Assembly: GCF_002933465.1 (NCBI RefSeq)
Contig: NZ_PSZE01000011.1
Location: 1 to 64,000, forward strand
DNA length: 64,000 nucleotides
DNA from: Nocardia nova
Lineage (GTDB): Bacteria > Actinomycetota > Actinomycetes > Mycobacteriales > Mycobacteriaceae
Direction: 5' to 3'
The notes beneath the pieces are model-generated. The model saw only the letters and a program-made list of their open reading frames with translations. It ran no database searches and was not told where the DNA came from. A program made the position numbers and the translations under genes. Of this stretch, positions 50,283 to 57,863 are shown in pieces; within the stretch, counting starts at the first letter, position 1; every line of letters starts with the position of its first letter.

Positions 50283-51136
50283 TCCGCCGGTGGCAGTTCC
50301 GCCTGGGCGCGCGACAGCTGTACCGCGGCCACGCACATCACCAGCACGGAGGCGATGACGACGACGGTGCCGATCGGGCCGGTCCGCAGCCGCTCGTCGA
50401 GCACGGTGAGGCCGAGGAAGGCAGCACCGAGCGGTTCGGCGACGGTGAAGGCCGGCAGCGAGGCCGACAGCGCCCCGACCTGGTAGCCGCGCTGCTGCAG
50501 ATAGAGCCCCACGACGCCCGCGGCGACAAGGGTGTACAGCTGCCAACTGGTGAGCGCTGTGCCGAGCCCGCGCCCGAACAGCTGGATGACGTGCTGGGTG
50601 AGCGCGGCGGAGACGCCGAACAGCAGGCCGGCCGAGGTTCCCAGCATGAGCGCCTGCAATCCGGTCACCCGGACCACCACCGCCACCACGACCGCGGCGG
50701 CGACCACGCCGAGAACCAGCACCAGCGGCCACATCCAGGTCGACCACGGCGCGTCGGAGATGCCCTCGGTGGGGTCGCCGACGACGAGGAAACAGGCCAG
50801 CGCGGCCGAAAGGGCGACCGCGTGCGCCCACATGATCGGCGTAACCGGGCGGCGGCTGTAGTGCGCGGCCAGCGGCAACGCGAAGACCAGGGCCGTCACC
50901 AGGATCGGCTGCACGATCAGCACCGATCCCAGCGCCAGCGCCACCACCTGGAAGACGAAGCCGCCGGCGTCGCCGATAATGCCTGCCCACCAGCGCGGAT
51001 TGCGAATGAGCTGGGCTACCAGCGCGTCACCGGCCGGAACGTCGGCCGCCGCGCGTTGTTGGGCGACCGCCGACACGGCGAACAGCAGGGCGCCGACGAA
51101 GGCGCAGGCGACCGCGGCGACGGGAAAGTTGCTCAC
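50258..51136 (-). CDS. DMT-superfamily membrane protein
   Basis: 292 residues and about nine or ten membrane helices, beginning VAAVACAFVGALLFAVSAVAQQRAA. The pattern is that of the DMT/EamA-like 'multidrug DMT transporter' proteins of actinobacteria, with paired halves; QPILVTALVFALPLAAHYSRRPV and AEPLGAAFLGLTVLDERL are the typical ends of each half. The substrate is unknown. GTG 51136 is the start. The 3' end runs 25 bases into rel on the other strand. Confidence 0.75.
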   Translation of the reverse strand: MSNFPVAAVACAFVGALLFAVSAVAQQRAAADVPAGDALVAQLIRNPRWWAGIIGDAGGFVFQVVALALGSVLIVQPILVTALVFALPLAAHYSRRPVTPIMWAHAVALSAALACFLVVGDPTEGISDAPWSTWMWPLVLVLGVVAAAVVVAVVVRVTGLQALMLGTSAGLLFGVSAALTQHVIQLFGRGLGTALTSWQLYTLVAAGVVGLYLQQRGYQVGALSASLPAFTVAEPLGAAFLGLTVLDERLRTGPIGTVVVIASVLVMCVAAVQLSRAQAELPPADQAAEVTR

Positions 51137-52023
51137 CCGATCAGTCTGCCGTCCGCGACCGGCTGCCCGGCATCGGGGACCGGTGCGCCGATCCGCGGTG
51201 GTGTGGTGACGGCGCCGTGAGAGGCCGACGGAACCGCGATGGCGGTATCGGAATGGGCGGAATGTGCGGTACCGGCGAATGGCAATTGTTCGGCAACATA
51301 TTTGGGGCAGGTGTTCGGAGTCGCGGCGAGTTGCCCTCCGCCGGGCTCGAATTGCGCATTTGCCGCACAGTTGCCAGGGTCCGTGCCGGCTCTCGGTGCC
51401 GGTCGGTCGGTTCGGCCGCGGCGAATCCTTCGCGCAGGTAGGAAGGTTCGCGTGCGGCGATCGCGGATGTGCTCGCGCGCCGACGGAGAGCCTGCACTCC
51501 GAGCCGGATTCTGTTACGGTTTATTGCGTTTCGGGGCGCGCGCGATGTTCGGCGACAACTCGAATCCACATGATGATCGCCGGACGGGTCGCAGCGGCAC
51601 TCGACCCTCAGAACTGTTGCAGACAGCGGGTTTAAAGGGGGTCAGATCATGCTGACCGTGCTGACATGCTCGGCGGCGACCGTATCGGTCGCGTCGGGTC
51701 CTCATTGCGGATTTCACGCATCCACATCCGCGCCGGCCCTCGATTCGGCGTTCGAGATACCCCCTTTCACACCCATTGACCTGTGTGGATGTGGTATGGC
51801 CCGAATCTCGGCGGCGCCGGACGGCGCGTCGAGTTCGCCGAATTCGTCGGGTACGGGACAATTTCCGTTCGGGAAGGGCCTCGGCGACGCCGCACCCGGT
51901 GGTGTGCCGTTGGCGACGTCCCATGGCGGTACCGCTGACAACAACTACCCGTTCTCCACGAACTGATCGCCGAGAGGGTCCGACGATGCTGCACGACGTG
52001 CCCGGCTCCGCGGGGATGAGGGA
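51137..52023. other. Gene-poor stretch before the secretion-like operon
   Basis: 887 bases with no convincing gene. Base composition is visibly lower in GC in places (around 51500-51540 and 51700-51790) than in the flanking genes. Features seen: an eight-base inverted repeat CCACATCC / GGATGTGG (51722-51729 and 51787-51794), a possible short gene at 51649-51966, and a weak ribosome site before 52024. It probably carries the promoter of the downstream operon and may mark the boundary of transferred DNA. Confidence 0.5.
51649..51966 (+). CDS. Doubtful 105-residue open frame
   Basis: ATG 51649 follows AAAGGGGG by seven bases, a good ribosome site. The product is Ser/Gly/Pro/Ala-rich with four cysteines in its first half (TCSAAT, HCGF, LCGCG) and no membrane helix or signal peptide. 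Codon use is less GC-biased than in the neighbouring genes. I recognise no family. Confidence 0.25.
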   Translation: MLTVLTCSAATVSVASGPHCGFHASTSAPALDSAFEIPPFTPIDLCGCGMARISAAPDGASSSPNSSGTGQFPFGKGLGDAAPGGVPLATSHGGTADNNYPFSTN

Positions 52024-53151
52024 ATGTTGAAGCCGTACAAAGAAGCCCAACGGTGGTTCCCGGCGTTGGAACCCGAACACGCCGCTCCCCCGGCCACGCC
52101 GGGGGAATCCGATGCCGTCGACGACGAGGCGGAACCTGGGGCGGCGCGGTATCCGCATTACATCCGTGACACCGAGCCCGAGCCGTTCGACATTCCGTTC
52201 GCCGACGAACCGGCCACGCGACGCAGCGAATTCGTGGGGGGCTGGACCGACTGGGTCGGTAGCCACGCACCCGGGCCCGACGACGACTATCCGGTCCACG
52301 AGGGTGAGGTGCTGCGTCTGCCCCGCGACGCCGAGATCGGCGAGGGCCGGGCCCGTGGCCGCCGCCGGTCCCGCCCGGCCGGTGCCGACGGCGACGATGC
52401 GGAGGGATCCGGGGCGCGCTCGCCGAGGGACGACCCGGACGAGCGCGACGACGTGGACACGCCCGAGTGGATTCTGCCGCCCCGGCGCGAACACGGCGAC
52501 GGCGCCGCGGGCCGGATCGTGCGCCGGGGCCCCGGGTCGGCCTCACCGGCGCTGCGCGACTATATCCGCCCGAGCCGGTTGCGGGTCGCCCTGGTGCTCG
52601 CGGTAGCCGTGCTATTGCTGGTCGCCGCAGGCGGTTTCGCGCTGTATCTGCTGCGCTCCGGTGACGACGGAAAACAGTCGGTGGCGCCGCTGCCGGCGCG
52701 GCCGGCGGTGGGCGACGAAGCGCCGATGCTGCGGCTCACCTCGGCGTTCGGCCCCGATTCCGGCCCGCGGGTGGGTTCGGCCGGGCACTGCCCGACCGAG
52801 CGGTCCGCGCGCGTGGTGCGCGGCGCCGAGGTCGGCGGCACCGATTCCGGGCCGGACGCGATCATGTGGTTCCAGCACGCCTTCTATGTCGAACGCTCGG
52901 CCGAGCGTGCACGCGAGGTGGTGGCGCCGGATGCGGCGGTTTCGCCGGCGCCGGTGATCCAGCGCGGCATCGCCTCGGTGCCGCTGGGCACCGACTATTG
53001 CGTGCGGGTGGTCACTGTGGCCGACAACAGGTATTCGGTGGAGGTGACCGAACGGCGGCCGGGCGCGGCCCCCGCCACCTACGACAAGCAGTTGGTGACC
53101 ACCGCGGTGGTCGGCGGCCGCACCCTGATCACGGGCATCACGGCCGGGTAA
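52024..53151 (+). CDS. Membrane-anchored protein, first gene of the secretion-like operon
   Basis: 375 residues: a long acidic, disordered cytoplasmic part (1-185), one membrane helix (about 186-208, VALVLAVAVLLLVAAGGFALYLL) and an extracytoplasmic domain of about 160 residues with two cysteines (AGHCPTE, TDYCVRV). It resembles the anchored single-domain proteins that head actinobacterial type-IV-like loci. I cannot name the family. The start is weakly supported (GAGGGA just before ATG 52024). The next gene follows after 13 bases. Confidence 0.7.
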   Translation: MLKPYKEAQRWFPALEPEHAAPPATPGESDAVDDEAEPGAARYPHYIRDTEPEPFDIPFADEPATRRSEFVGGWTDWVGSHAPGPDDDYPVHEGEVLRLPRDAEIGEGRARGRRRSRPAGADGDDAEGSGARSPRDDPDERDDVDTPEWILPPRREHGDGAAGRIVRRGPGSASPALRDYIRPSRLRVALVLAVAVLLLVAAGGFALYLLRSGDDGKQSVAPLPARPAVGDEAPMLRLTSAFGPDSGPRVGSAGHCPTERSARVVRGAEVGGTDSGPDAIMWFQHAFYVERSAERAREVVAPDAAVSPAPVIQRGIASVPLGTDYCVRVVTVADNRYSVEVTERRPGAAPATYDKQLVTTAVVGGRTLITGITAG

Positions 53152-53164
53152 GAGGAGAGCTGAG

Positions 53165-54037
53165 ATGGGACAGGACTGGAGCCGATGGCTCGACGAGACG
53201 TCCGACGCGGACGTCGCGGCGGGCTCGCGACCGCGTGGACGGGCGCCGGTGGTCCGGTTACGCAAGGGTCGGCGTGACGACGGCGAGGGCGGCGGCCTGC
53301 CGCGTCCGATCCTGGTCGTCGGCGGCTGTGGTGGGGCCGGAACCACCACCACCGCACTGGGACTCGCGGGTGAATTGGGTGCTGAGGCGGCGGCGGTCGC
53401 CGTCGATGCCACCGTGGCCGGCAGCGATCTGGCCTTGCGCGGCGCCGACGAACATCTGAGTCCGATCAGTCTGCAACAGTGGCTGTACGGCCGCGGTGAC
53501 GACGAACCGGCGCCACTGAAGGAATGTCTCTCGCAGGCGAGCTCCGGTATCGGCCTGCTGTGGCGCGACGCCTCCCCGCTGCGCCGCCGCGCCACCTATC
53601 TGACGGTGGCCCGGGCCGTCGCCGACGCCGGATACACCCCGGTGTACGACGGCGGCAGCCCGATCGCCGCCCGTCAGCTGCGGCCGCTGCTCGAGGACGC
53701 GGAAGTGGCTCTGGTGCTGTCGATTCCGGCGCGTGCCGACGCCGCCAATCGTTTGCGGGTGACGCTGGAATGGCTCGACGACGAATTCGGCGGTCACGCC
53801 GAGGGGCAGGGCGGCGGCATCGTGGGCGACACCACCATCGTGATCTCACATCAGGTGCCCGGCAACAACTCTCGGGTGGCCGATCATCTGCGCGAACATC
53901 TCACCGGCTGGGTGCGCGACATCCGCGAGATCCCGTACGACGCCCACCTGGCGCGCGGAGAGCTGGTGCGTCACAACGCACTCGATGCCGAAACCCGGAG
54001 GGCGTACCGGCGGCTGCTCAGCGGGATGGCATCATGA
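53165..54037 (+). CDS. MinD/ParA-like protein with a lysine-less P-loop
   Basis: 290 residues. The fold is ParA/MinD-like: strand 1 and P-loop ILVVGGCGGAGTTTTALGLAGEL at 49-71, VAVDATVAGSDLALRG (switch 1), then PVYDGGSPIAARQL and ALVLSIPARADAANRL. At the P-loop the usual K-G-G-x-G-K-T reads GCGGAGTTTT, so both the signature and the catalytic lysine are missing. It probably positions or regulates the apparatus rather than hydrolysing ATP in the normal way. ATG 53165; it overlaps the next gene by ATGA. Confidence 0.72.
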   Translation: MGQDWSRWLDETSDADVAAGSRPRGRAPVVRLRKGRRDDGEGGGLPRPILVVGGCGGAGTTTTALGLAGELGAEAAAVAVDATVAGSDLALRGADEHLSPISLQQWLYGRGDDEPAPLKECLSQASSGIGLLWRDASPLRRRATYLTVARAVADAGYTPVYDGGSPIAARQLRPLLEDAEVALVLSIPARADAANRLRVTLEWLDDEFGGHAEGQGGGIVGDTTIVISHQVPGNNSRVADHLREHLTGWVRDIREIPYDAHLARGELVRHNALDAETRRAYRRLLSGMAS

Positions 54038-54678
54038 CCGCGGCCATGAAGGAACCTCGCTCTTCCGAAAACCCGCCTGCGGCAGGCGTTGTCGCCCCGG
54101 CGGAGTCTCGTCGCGCGCCCATCTGGGACCGTCCGGTGCCGGGTGCCGGACGTGCGCCGCTGGTGTGGTTGCTGGGGGTGCACGGCGGCGCCGGAGCCAG
54201 TACCCTCGCGCATGTGCTTGCGCCTGCGGCGGATTCGCACCGGCGCTGGCCCGGTGTGTTCGAACGCGAATCACCCTTCGTGGTGCTGGTCGCCCGCGAG
54301 ACCATCGCCGGGCTGACCCGCGCCCATGATCTGCTGCGCCAGCACCGGGCCGGGCTCGCGGGGCCGAGCGAGGTGCTGGGCCTGGTGACCGTGGCCGCGC
54401 GTCCGGGCCGGATTCCGGCCGAGATCCGGCGCTACCGCGATGTGGTCGGCGCATTGGCCGGACAGGTGTGGCAGATGCCCTGGATCGAGGAGTGGACGCT
54501 GGTCGAACCCGATCAGCTGCCGGTGTGGTCGCCGAGCGACCCGCCGCCACAGCAGCGCAAACGCAAACTCGATCCGCTGCAAGAAGTTCCGCACGAGGTG
54601 GACGCGCTGGGAATGAGCATCGTCGACCTGGTGCGGGAGACGGTCGGCGCCGGTTCGCAACAGGAGGAGCACCGATGA
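54034..54678 (+). CDS. Second P-loop-like protein without the lysine
   Basis: 214 residues. PLVWLLGVHGGAGASTLAHVLAP (42-64) is laid out as a P-loop followed by its helix, again with no lysine (GGAGAST). PFVVLVARETIAGLTRAHDLLRQ and VLGLVTVAARPGR are the next strands. The fold seems to be a shortened MinD-like domain. It is coupled to the preceding MinD-like gene by ATGA, so the two may form a heterodimer. The C-terminal tail is charged (QQRKRKLD). Confidence 0.68.
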   Translation: MTAAMKEPRSSENPPAAGVVAPAESRRAPIWDRPVPGAGRAPLVWLLGVHGGAGASTLAHVLAPAADSHRRWPGVFERESPFVVLVARETIAGLTRAHDLLRQHRAGLAGPSEVLGLVTVAARPGRIPAEIRRYRDVVGALAGQVWQMPWIEEWTLVEPDQLPVWSPSDPPPQQRKRKLDPLQEVPHEVDALGMSIVDLVRETVGAGSQQEEHR

Positions 54679-54788
54679 TCGTGCCCGGACGTTGCGCTGC
54701 CGCGACCACGCCGACAGCTGTTTCCGACGGTGTACCTCCGGTACCCGGCTTTGTATTCCGATCACCTATTGAGAAGGACGCTCGATGA
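54675..54788 (+). CDS. 37-residue frame joined by ATGA on both sides
   Basis: ATG 54675 overlaps the stop of the preceding gene and its own TGA overlaps ATG 54785 of the next. It encodes a short Pro/Ala/Thr/Val-rich peptide ending SPIEKDAR. Codon use (GCT, GTT, GTA, CCT, TTT, ATT) is unlike the neighbours, which argues that the sequence is partly a spacer with the AGAAGGA ribosome site of the pilin-like gene. Translation is possible but unproven. Confidence 0.35.
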   Translation: MIVPGRCAAATTPTAVSDGVPPVPGFVFRSPIEKDAR

Positions 54789-55081
54789 GTACCATCCTGG
54801 CCGCTGTACACGAGACGTACGGCGTTGTTCTCGCTCAGGTCGGGAATCCGACACCCGAGACGCCGCCGGCCGCCGACAAGCTCATGAAACTGGTGCGCTA
54901 CTTCACGTGGTTCGTGCTGCTGTCGGGCATCATGGGCATCACCTACGCCGGTGGCCGCTTCGCGTGGGAGAAGTGGACCGGCGGCGGCCTGGAGTCTCCG
55001 AAGATGGTGGCGGGCGCCATGATCGGCGGCATCGTCGCCACCAGTGCGGGCACGATCATGAACGCAGTCATCGGATCGTGA
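54785..55081 (+). CDS. Two-helix membrane protein, pilin (VirB2)-like
   Basis: 98 residues. After a 30-residue N-terminal part that could be cut off as a signal, two membrane helices appear (LVRYFTWFVLLSGIMGITYAGG and MVAGAMIGGIVATSAGTIMNAVIG) with a short polar loop (FAWEKWTGGGLESPK). This size and hairpin layout match VirB2/TrbC-type pilin subunits. Glycine-rich second helices are typical. It sits immediately upstream of a similar gene and of the VirB6/VirB4-like genes. Confidence 0.65.
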   Translation: MSTILAAVHETYGVVLAQVGNPTPETPPAADKLMKLVRYFTWFVLLSGIMGITYAGGRFAWEKWTGGGLESPKMVAGAMIGGIVATSAGTIMNAVIGS

Positions 55082-55341
55082 GGGGCGCCGCGATCGTGCT
55101 GGCCTACAAGCAGATGCCCGCGGACGTGATCGAACCGATCATGCAGCTGATCAACTGGTTACTGTGGTGCGTGCTGTTGCTGTGCCTGGCCTGGATGATC
55201 ATCTCCGCGGGCCGGCTGTGGTCGGCGATGCGCGACGATATGGCCGTCAACGACGCCTCGCACGGCATCGTGATGAGCCTGATCGGCGCCATCGTGGCCA
55301 GTTCGGCAAGTGCGATCGCATTGACCCTGCTTCCCGCGTGA
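55078..55341 (+). CDS. Second small two-helix membrane protein
   Basis: 87 residues from GTG 55078, which overlaps the stop of the preceding gene (GTGA). Two helices (IMQLINWLLWCVLLLCLAWMIISAG and GIVMSLIGAIVASSASAIALTLL) flank a charged loop RLWSAMRDDMAVNDAS. It resembles the preceding protein in layout but not in sequence. It could be a second pilin-like subunit or a small inner-membrane component. Confidence 0.65.
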   Translation: MRGAAIVLAYKQMPADVIEPIMQLINWLLWCVLLLCLAWMIISAGRLWSAMRDDMAVNDASHGIVMSLIGAIVASSASAIALTLLPA

Positions 55342-55345
55342 GCCG

Positions 55346-55474
55346 GTGACAGATTTCCGCATGCACGCCGACGACACCACGGCGACAACGACATTCGACG
55401 AAACGACATTCGACGAAACGACAGTCGACGAAACGACAGTCGACGACGACCTGCGACAGGAGGTGACGGTATGA
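55346..55474 (+). CDS. Acidic Thr-rich 42-residue peptide with internal repeats
   Basis: GTG 55346, four bases after the preceding stop, opens a frame whose centre is TTFDE-TTFDE-TTVDE-TTVDD, made by four 15-base DNA repeats. It ends in QEVTV with a TGA overlapping the next ATG (ATGA at 55471). The repeat and the coupling on the 3' side suggest that it is translated, but the codons used (ACG/ACA) differ from the neighbours. No family is known to me. Confidence 0.4.
   Translation: MTDFRMHADDTTATTTFDETTFDETTVDETTVDDDLRQEVTV
55388..55447. repeat. Four tandem 15-base repeats
   Basis: Units ACGACATTCGACGAA, again the same, then ACGACAGTCGACGAA and ACGACAGTCGACGAC. The unit length is a multiple of three, so the frame is kept and copy number can vary without frameshift. 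Confidence 0.9.
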
Positions 55475-56304
55475 GTAACAAGGACACCTACGACGAGCGC
55501 AGCGGCGTCTCCTTCGGCGTCATCGTCTCCGCTGCCGTGATCGCCCTGATCGTGATCGTCGGCGTCTTCGTCTACGTCGGCCGCGACACCTCCTCTTCCG
55601 GAGCCCGGAAAGCGGATCCGCCGCCCTCGCCCGTCGCGGGCTCGGGCGCGACCGGATTCGCCGGACCCGATACGGATCTGTTCGGCCGGCGGGTCGATAT
55701 TCCCAACAACCCTGCGGGACAACCGCTTCCGCAGAACTCCGCGCAGCAGCACAGCTCGTCGGATTCGGACTGGCTGACCGCGGCACCCGCCGGCACCACC
55801 GAACCGCGCGGCTGGCAGCGGGTCTACGGCGCCTCGGTGCCGTTCTCCACCAGCGACGGTCCGACCCGGATCGACGACAAGGGTTTGGCCGTCGGCTATT
55901 CCCATACACCGCAGGGGGCGGCATTGGCGGCGGCACAGATCACCTATCGGCTCAACGCGCGGCCCGGCGACCGGGATCTGTACGTGCGCCAGGTGCGGGT
56001 CTCGGCCCAGCAGATCGCGGCCTACGACAAGGCGCGCGGTGACGGCAAACTGCCCGATCAGCAGCCGGCGCGGATCACCAAGTACCTGGTCGCACCCGAC
56101 GCGTTCCGGATCGAGAACTACGCCGACGATATGGCGATCGTGCGGCTCGCCGCCCGTGGACCGGTCAACGACGGCAAACAGGTGTGGGCGGCGATCCGGC
56201 TGGTCATGGTGTGGGACAACGGGGATTGGCGACTCAAGCCCACCGACACCAGAGCCACGCCGAGCGAGTACATCGACACCCTCGAAGGGTGGACCCGATG
56301 GTGA
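55471..56304 (+). CDS. Single-helix membrane protein with extracytoplasmic domain
   Basis: 277 residues: short cytoplasmic start, membrane helix 13-37 (VSFGVIVSAAVIALIVIVGVFVYVG), Pro/Gly/Ser linker (45-110), then a domain of about 160 residues (SVPFSTSDGPTRIDDKGLAVGYSHTPQGAALAA, ending VMVWDNGDWRLKPTDTRATPSEYIDTLEGWTRW). The topology equals that of VirB8/TcpC-type scaffold proteins of type IV systems, though the sequence is not obviously related. The start is an ATGA joint with the repeat peptide. Confidence 0.68.
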   Translation: MSNKDTYDERSGVSFGVIVSAAVIALIVIVGVFVYVGRDTSSSGARKADPPPSPVAGSGATGFAGPDTDLFGRRVDIPNNPAGQPLPQNSAQQHSSSDSDWLTAAPAGTTEPRGWQRVYGASVPFSTSDGPTRIDDKGLAVGYSHTPQGAALAAAQITYRLNARPGDRDLYVRQVRVSAQQIAAYDKARGDGKLPDQQPARITKYLVAPDAFRIENYADDMAIVRLAARGPVNDGKQVWAAIRLVMVWDNGDWRLKPTDTRATPSEYIDTLEGWTRW

Positions 56305-56384
56305 GCACAGCGATTTCGAGAAAGGCACGAGAGTCAGCCGATGGTCCGGATCGATTCCCTGCGACGCATCGAGGAGTGGATCTC

Positions 56385-57863
56385 ATGGTGAGGCGCATCG
56401 TCACGATCCTCGCGGTCGTGTTCACCGTCATGATCGCGACCCCGACGGTGGCCTACGGGCAGACCTACGGATTCGACCAGACCTGCAACGAGATTCACGA
56501 CGATCTCGACGGTCTGGGTCTGCCCGGTGTATCGCTCGGCGATGCCGCCTCCGCGGCGTGCAAGGCCGGCAACGCCGCCACCCATCCGGGTGACGCCGCG
56601 AACGCGGTGAAGGACAAGGCGTGGGATTCCACCTTCGGCAAGGTGGTCGACTCGTTGATGAACGGTCTCGGGGAGGCGCTGATTCTGGCGCTCACCTTCT
56701 GGATGAAGGTGCCCAACGATCGGATCAGCGACGGGGGAGCGCTGTTCCAGAAGATCAACGACTACACCTACCAAGCGCAGATCCTGCTGCTGATCGTATC
56801 GGTGATCCTGTCCGGCGCCAGACTCGCCGAAGCCAGACGCGGTGCGGCACTGAGCGAGGCCGCGGAATCATTCCGGATGTTCGCCCGGGTGGTCTTCAGT
56901 TCCTGGATGCTGGGCGCGGTGGTGGTCGCGGGTACGCAGGCCTCGGATCGCTTCTCGCAGTGGGTGATCGAGGACGCCACCAACGGCAATGCCCGCAGCC
57001 TCGCCGAGCTGATGGTGAAAACCTCCAAGCTGCAAGCCTTTTCGCCCGGCCTGGTGCTGATCATCGCAATCGTCGGGCTGCTCGGCGCGCTGGCGCAGAT
57101 CGTGCTCGCAATCGTGCGTCAGGGCATGCTGGTGGTGGCCGCGGGTGTGCTGCCGCTGGCCGCGGCGGCGTCGGGCACCAGTACCGGGCGGCAGGCCTAT
57201 CCGAAGCTGATCGGCTGGATCATCGCGTTCATGCTGTGGAAACCGGTCGCCGCGATCGTCTACATGATCGCCTTCGTCACAGCCGGTGACACCAACTCGA
57301 CGACACCGACCTCGGGTCTGCCCGACGCCGATCAGGCCCAGCGGATGCTGGTCGCCATCGTGCTGCTGTGCAGTGTGGCCTTCGTCCTGCCCGCGCTGAT
57401 GCGGCTGGTCACCCCGGCGGTGGCGATCGTCGGCAGCGGCGGTTCGGGTCTGGCCGCCACCGGTGGCGTGCTGCTGGGTGCGGCCGCGCTAGGCGCAGTC
57501 GGCACCAAGGCGGTCGGTGTGCGCACGCAGGCGGCGGCGGGCGCGCCCGGATATGTGGGCCGTAACGGAGGTCAGCGTCCACCGGGGGGTACCGGTCGCG
57601 GCGGCAGTCCGCGGCCCGTCCCGCCGCGCGGACCCCGGCCGGGTGGCGGCGGTGGCGGGGGCCAGCAGGCGCCCGCGAGTCCACGCGCACCCGGCGGTGC
57701 CGCAGCGGTACCCTCCGGCGCGTCGCGAGCCATGAACAACATCGCGACCGCCCGGGCCGCGGGTGCGCATCTCAACCGCGCCGACGAAGCCATGGGCGAT
57801 ATCGCCGGTGACCGCTGGGCCAACCGCGCACCCGACCTCGGCAGGAGCACCATTCCGCGATGA
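56385..57863 (+). CDS. VirB6/TrbL-like polytopic membrane protein
   Basis: 492 residues. Signal peptide (RRIVTILAVVFTVMIATPTVAYGQT), a 90-residue outside domain with two cysteines, then at least six membrane helices between about 105 and 380 (AQILLLIVSVILSGARLAEA, VLIIAIVGLLGALAQIVLAIVRQGMLVVAAGVLPLAAAASGTSTG, WIIAFMLWKPVAAIVYMIAF). The central motif GMLVVAAGVLPLAAAASGT and KPVAAIVYMIAF are typical of TrbL/VirB6. The C terminus is a Gly/Pro-rich tail. ATG 56385 is chosen for GAGGAG nine bases upstream; frames opening at 56298-56301 overlap the previous gene. Confidence 0.75.
   Translation: MVRRIVTILAVVFTVMIATPTVAYGQTYGFDQTCNEIHDDLDGLGLPGVSLGDAASAACKAGNAATHPGDAANAVKDKAWDSTFGKVVDSLMNGLGEALILALTFWMKVPNDRISDGGALFQKINDYTYQAQILLLIVSVILSGARLAEARRGAALSEAAESFRMFARVVFSSWMLGAVVVAGTQASDRFSQWVIEDATNGNARSLAELMVKTSKLQAFSPGLVLIIAIVGLLGALAQIVLAIVRQGMLVVAAGVLPLAAAASGTSTGRQAYPKLIGWIIAFMLWKPVAAIVYMIAFVTAGDTNSTTPTSGLPDADQAQRMLVAIVLLCSVAFVLPALMRLVTPAVAIVGSGGSGLAATGGVLLGAAALGAVGTKAVGVRTQAAAGAPGYVGRNGGQRPPGGTGRGGSPRPVPPRGPRPGGGGGGGQQAPASPRAPGGAAAVPSGASRAMNNIATARAAGAHLNRADEAMGDIAGDRWANRAPDLGRSTIPR

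Noticed and set aside
56298..56387. ATG 56298 or GTG 56301 as the start of the VirB6-like gene
   Set aside because: They would put 29 polar residues before a classical signal peptide. ATG 56385 has a better ribosome site and starts the signal peptide directly.
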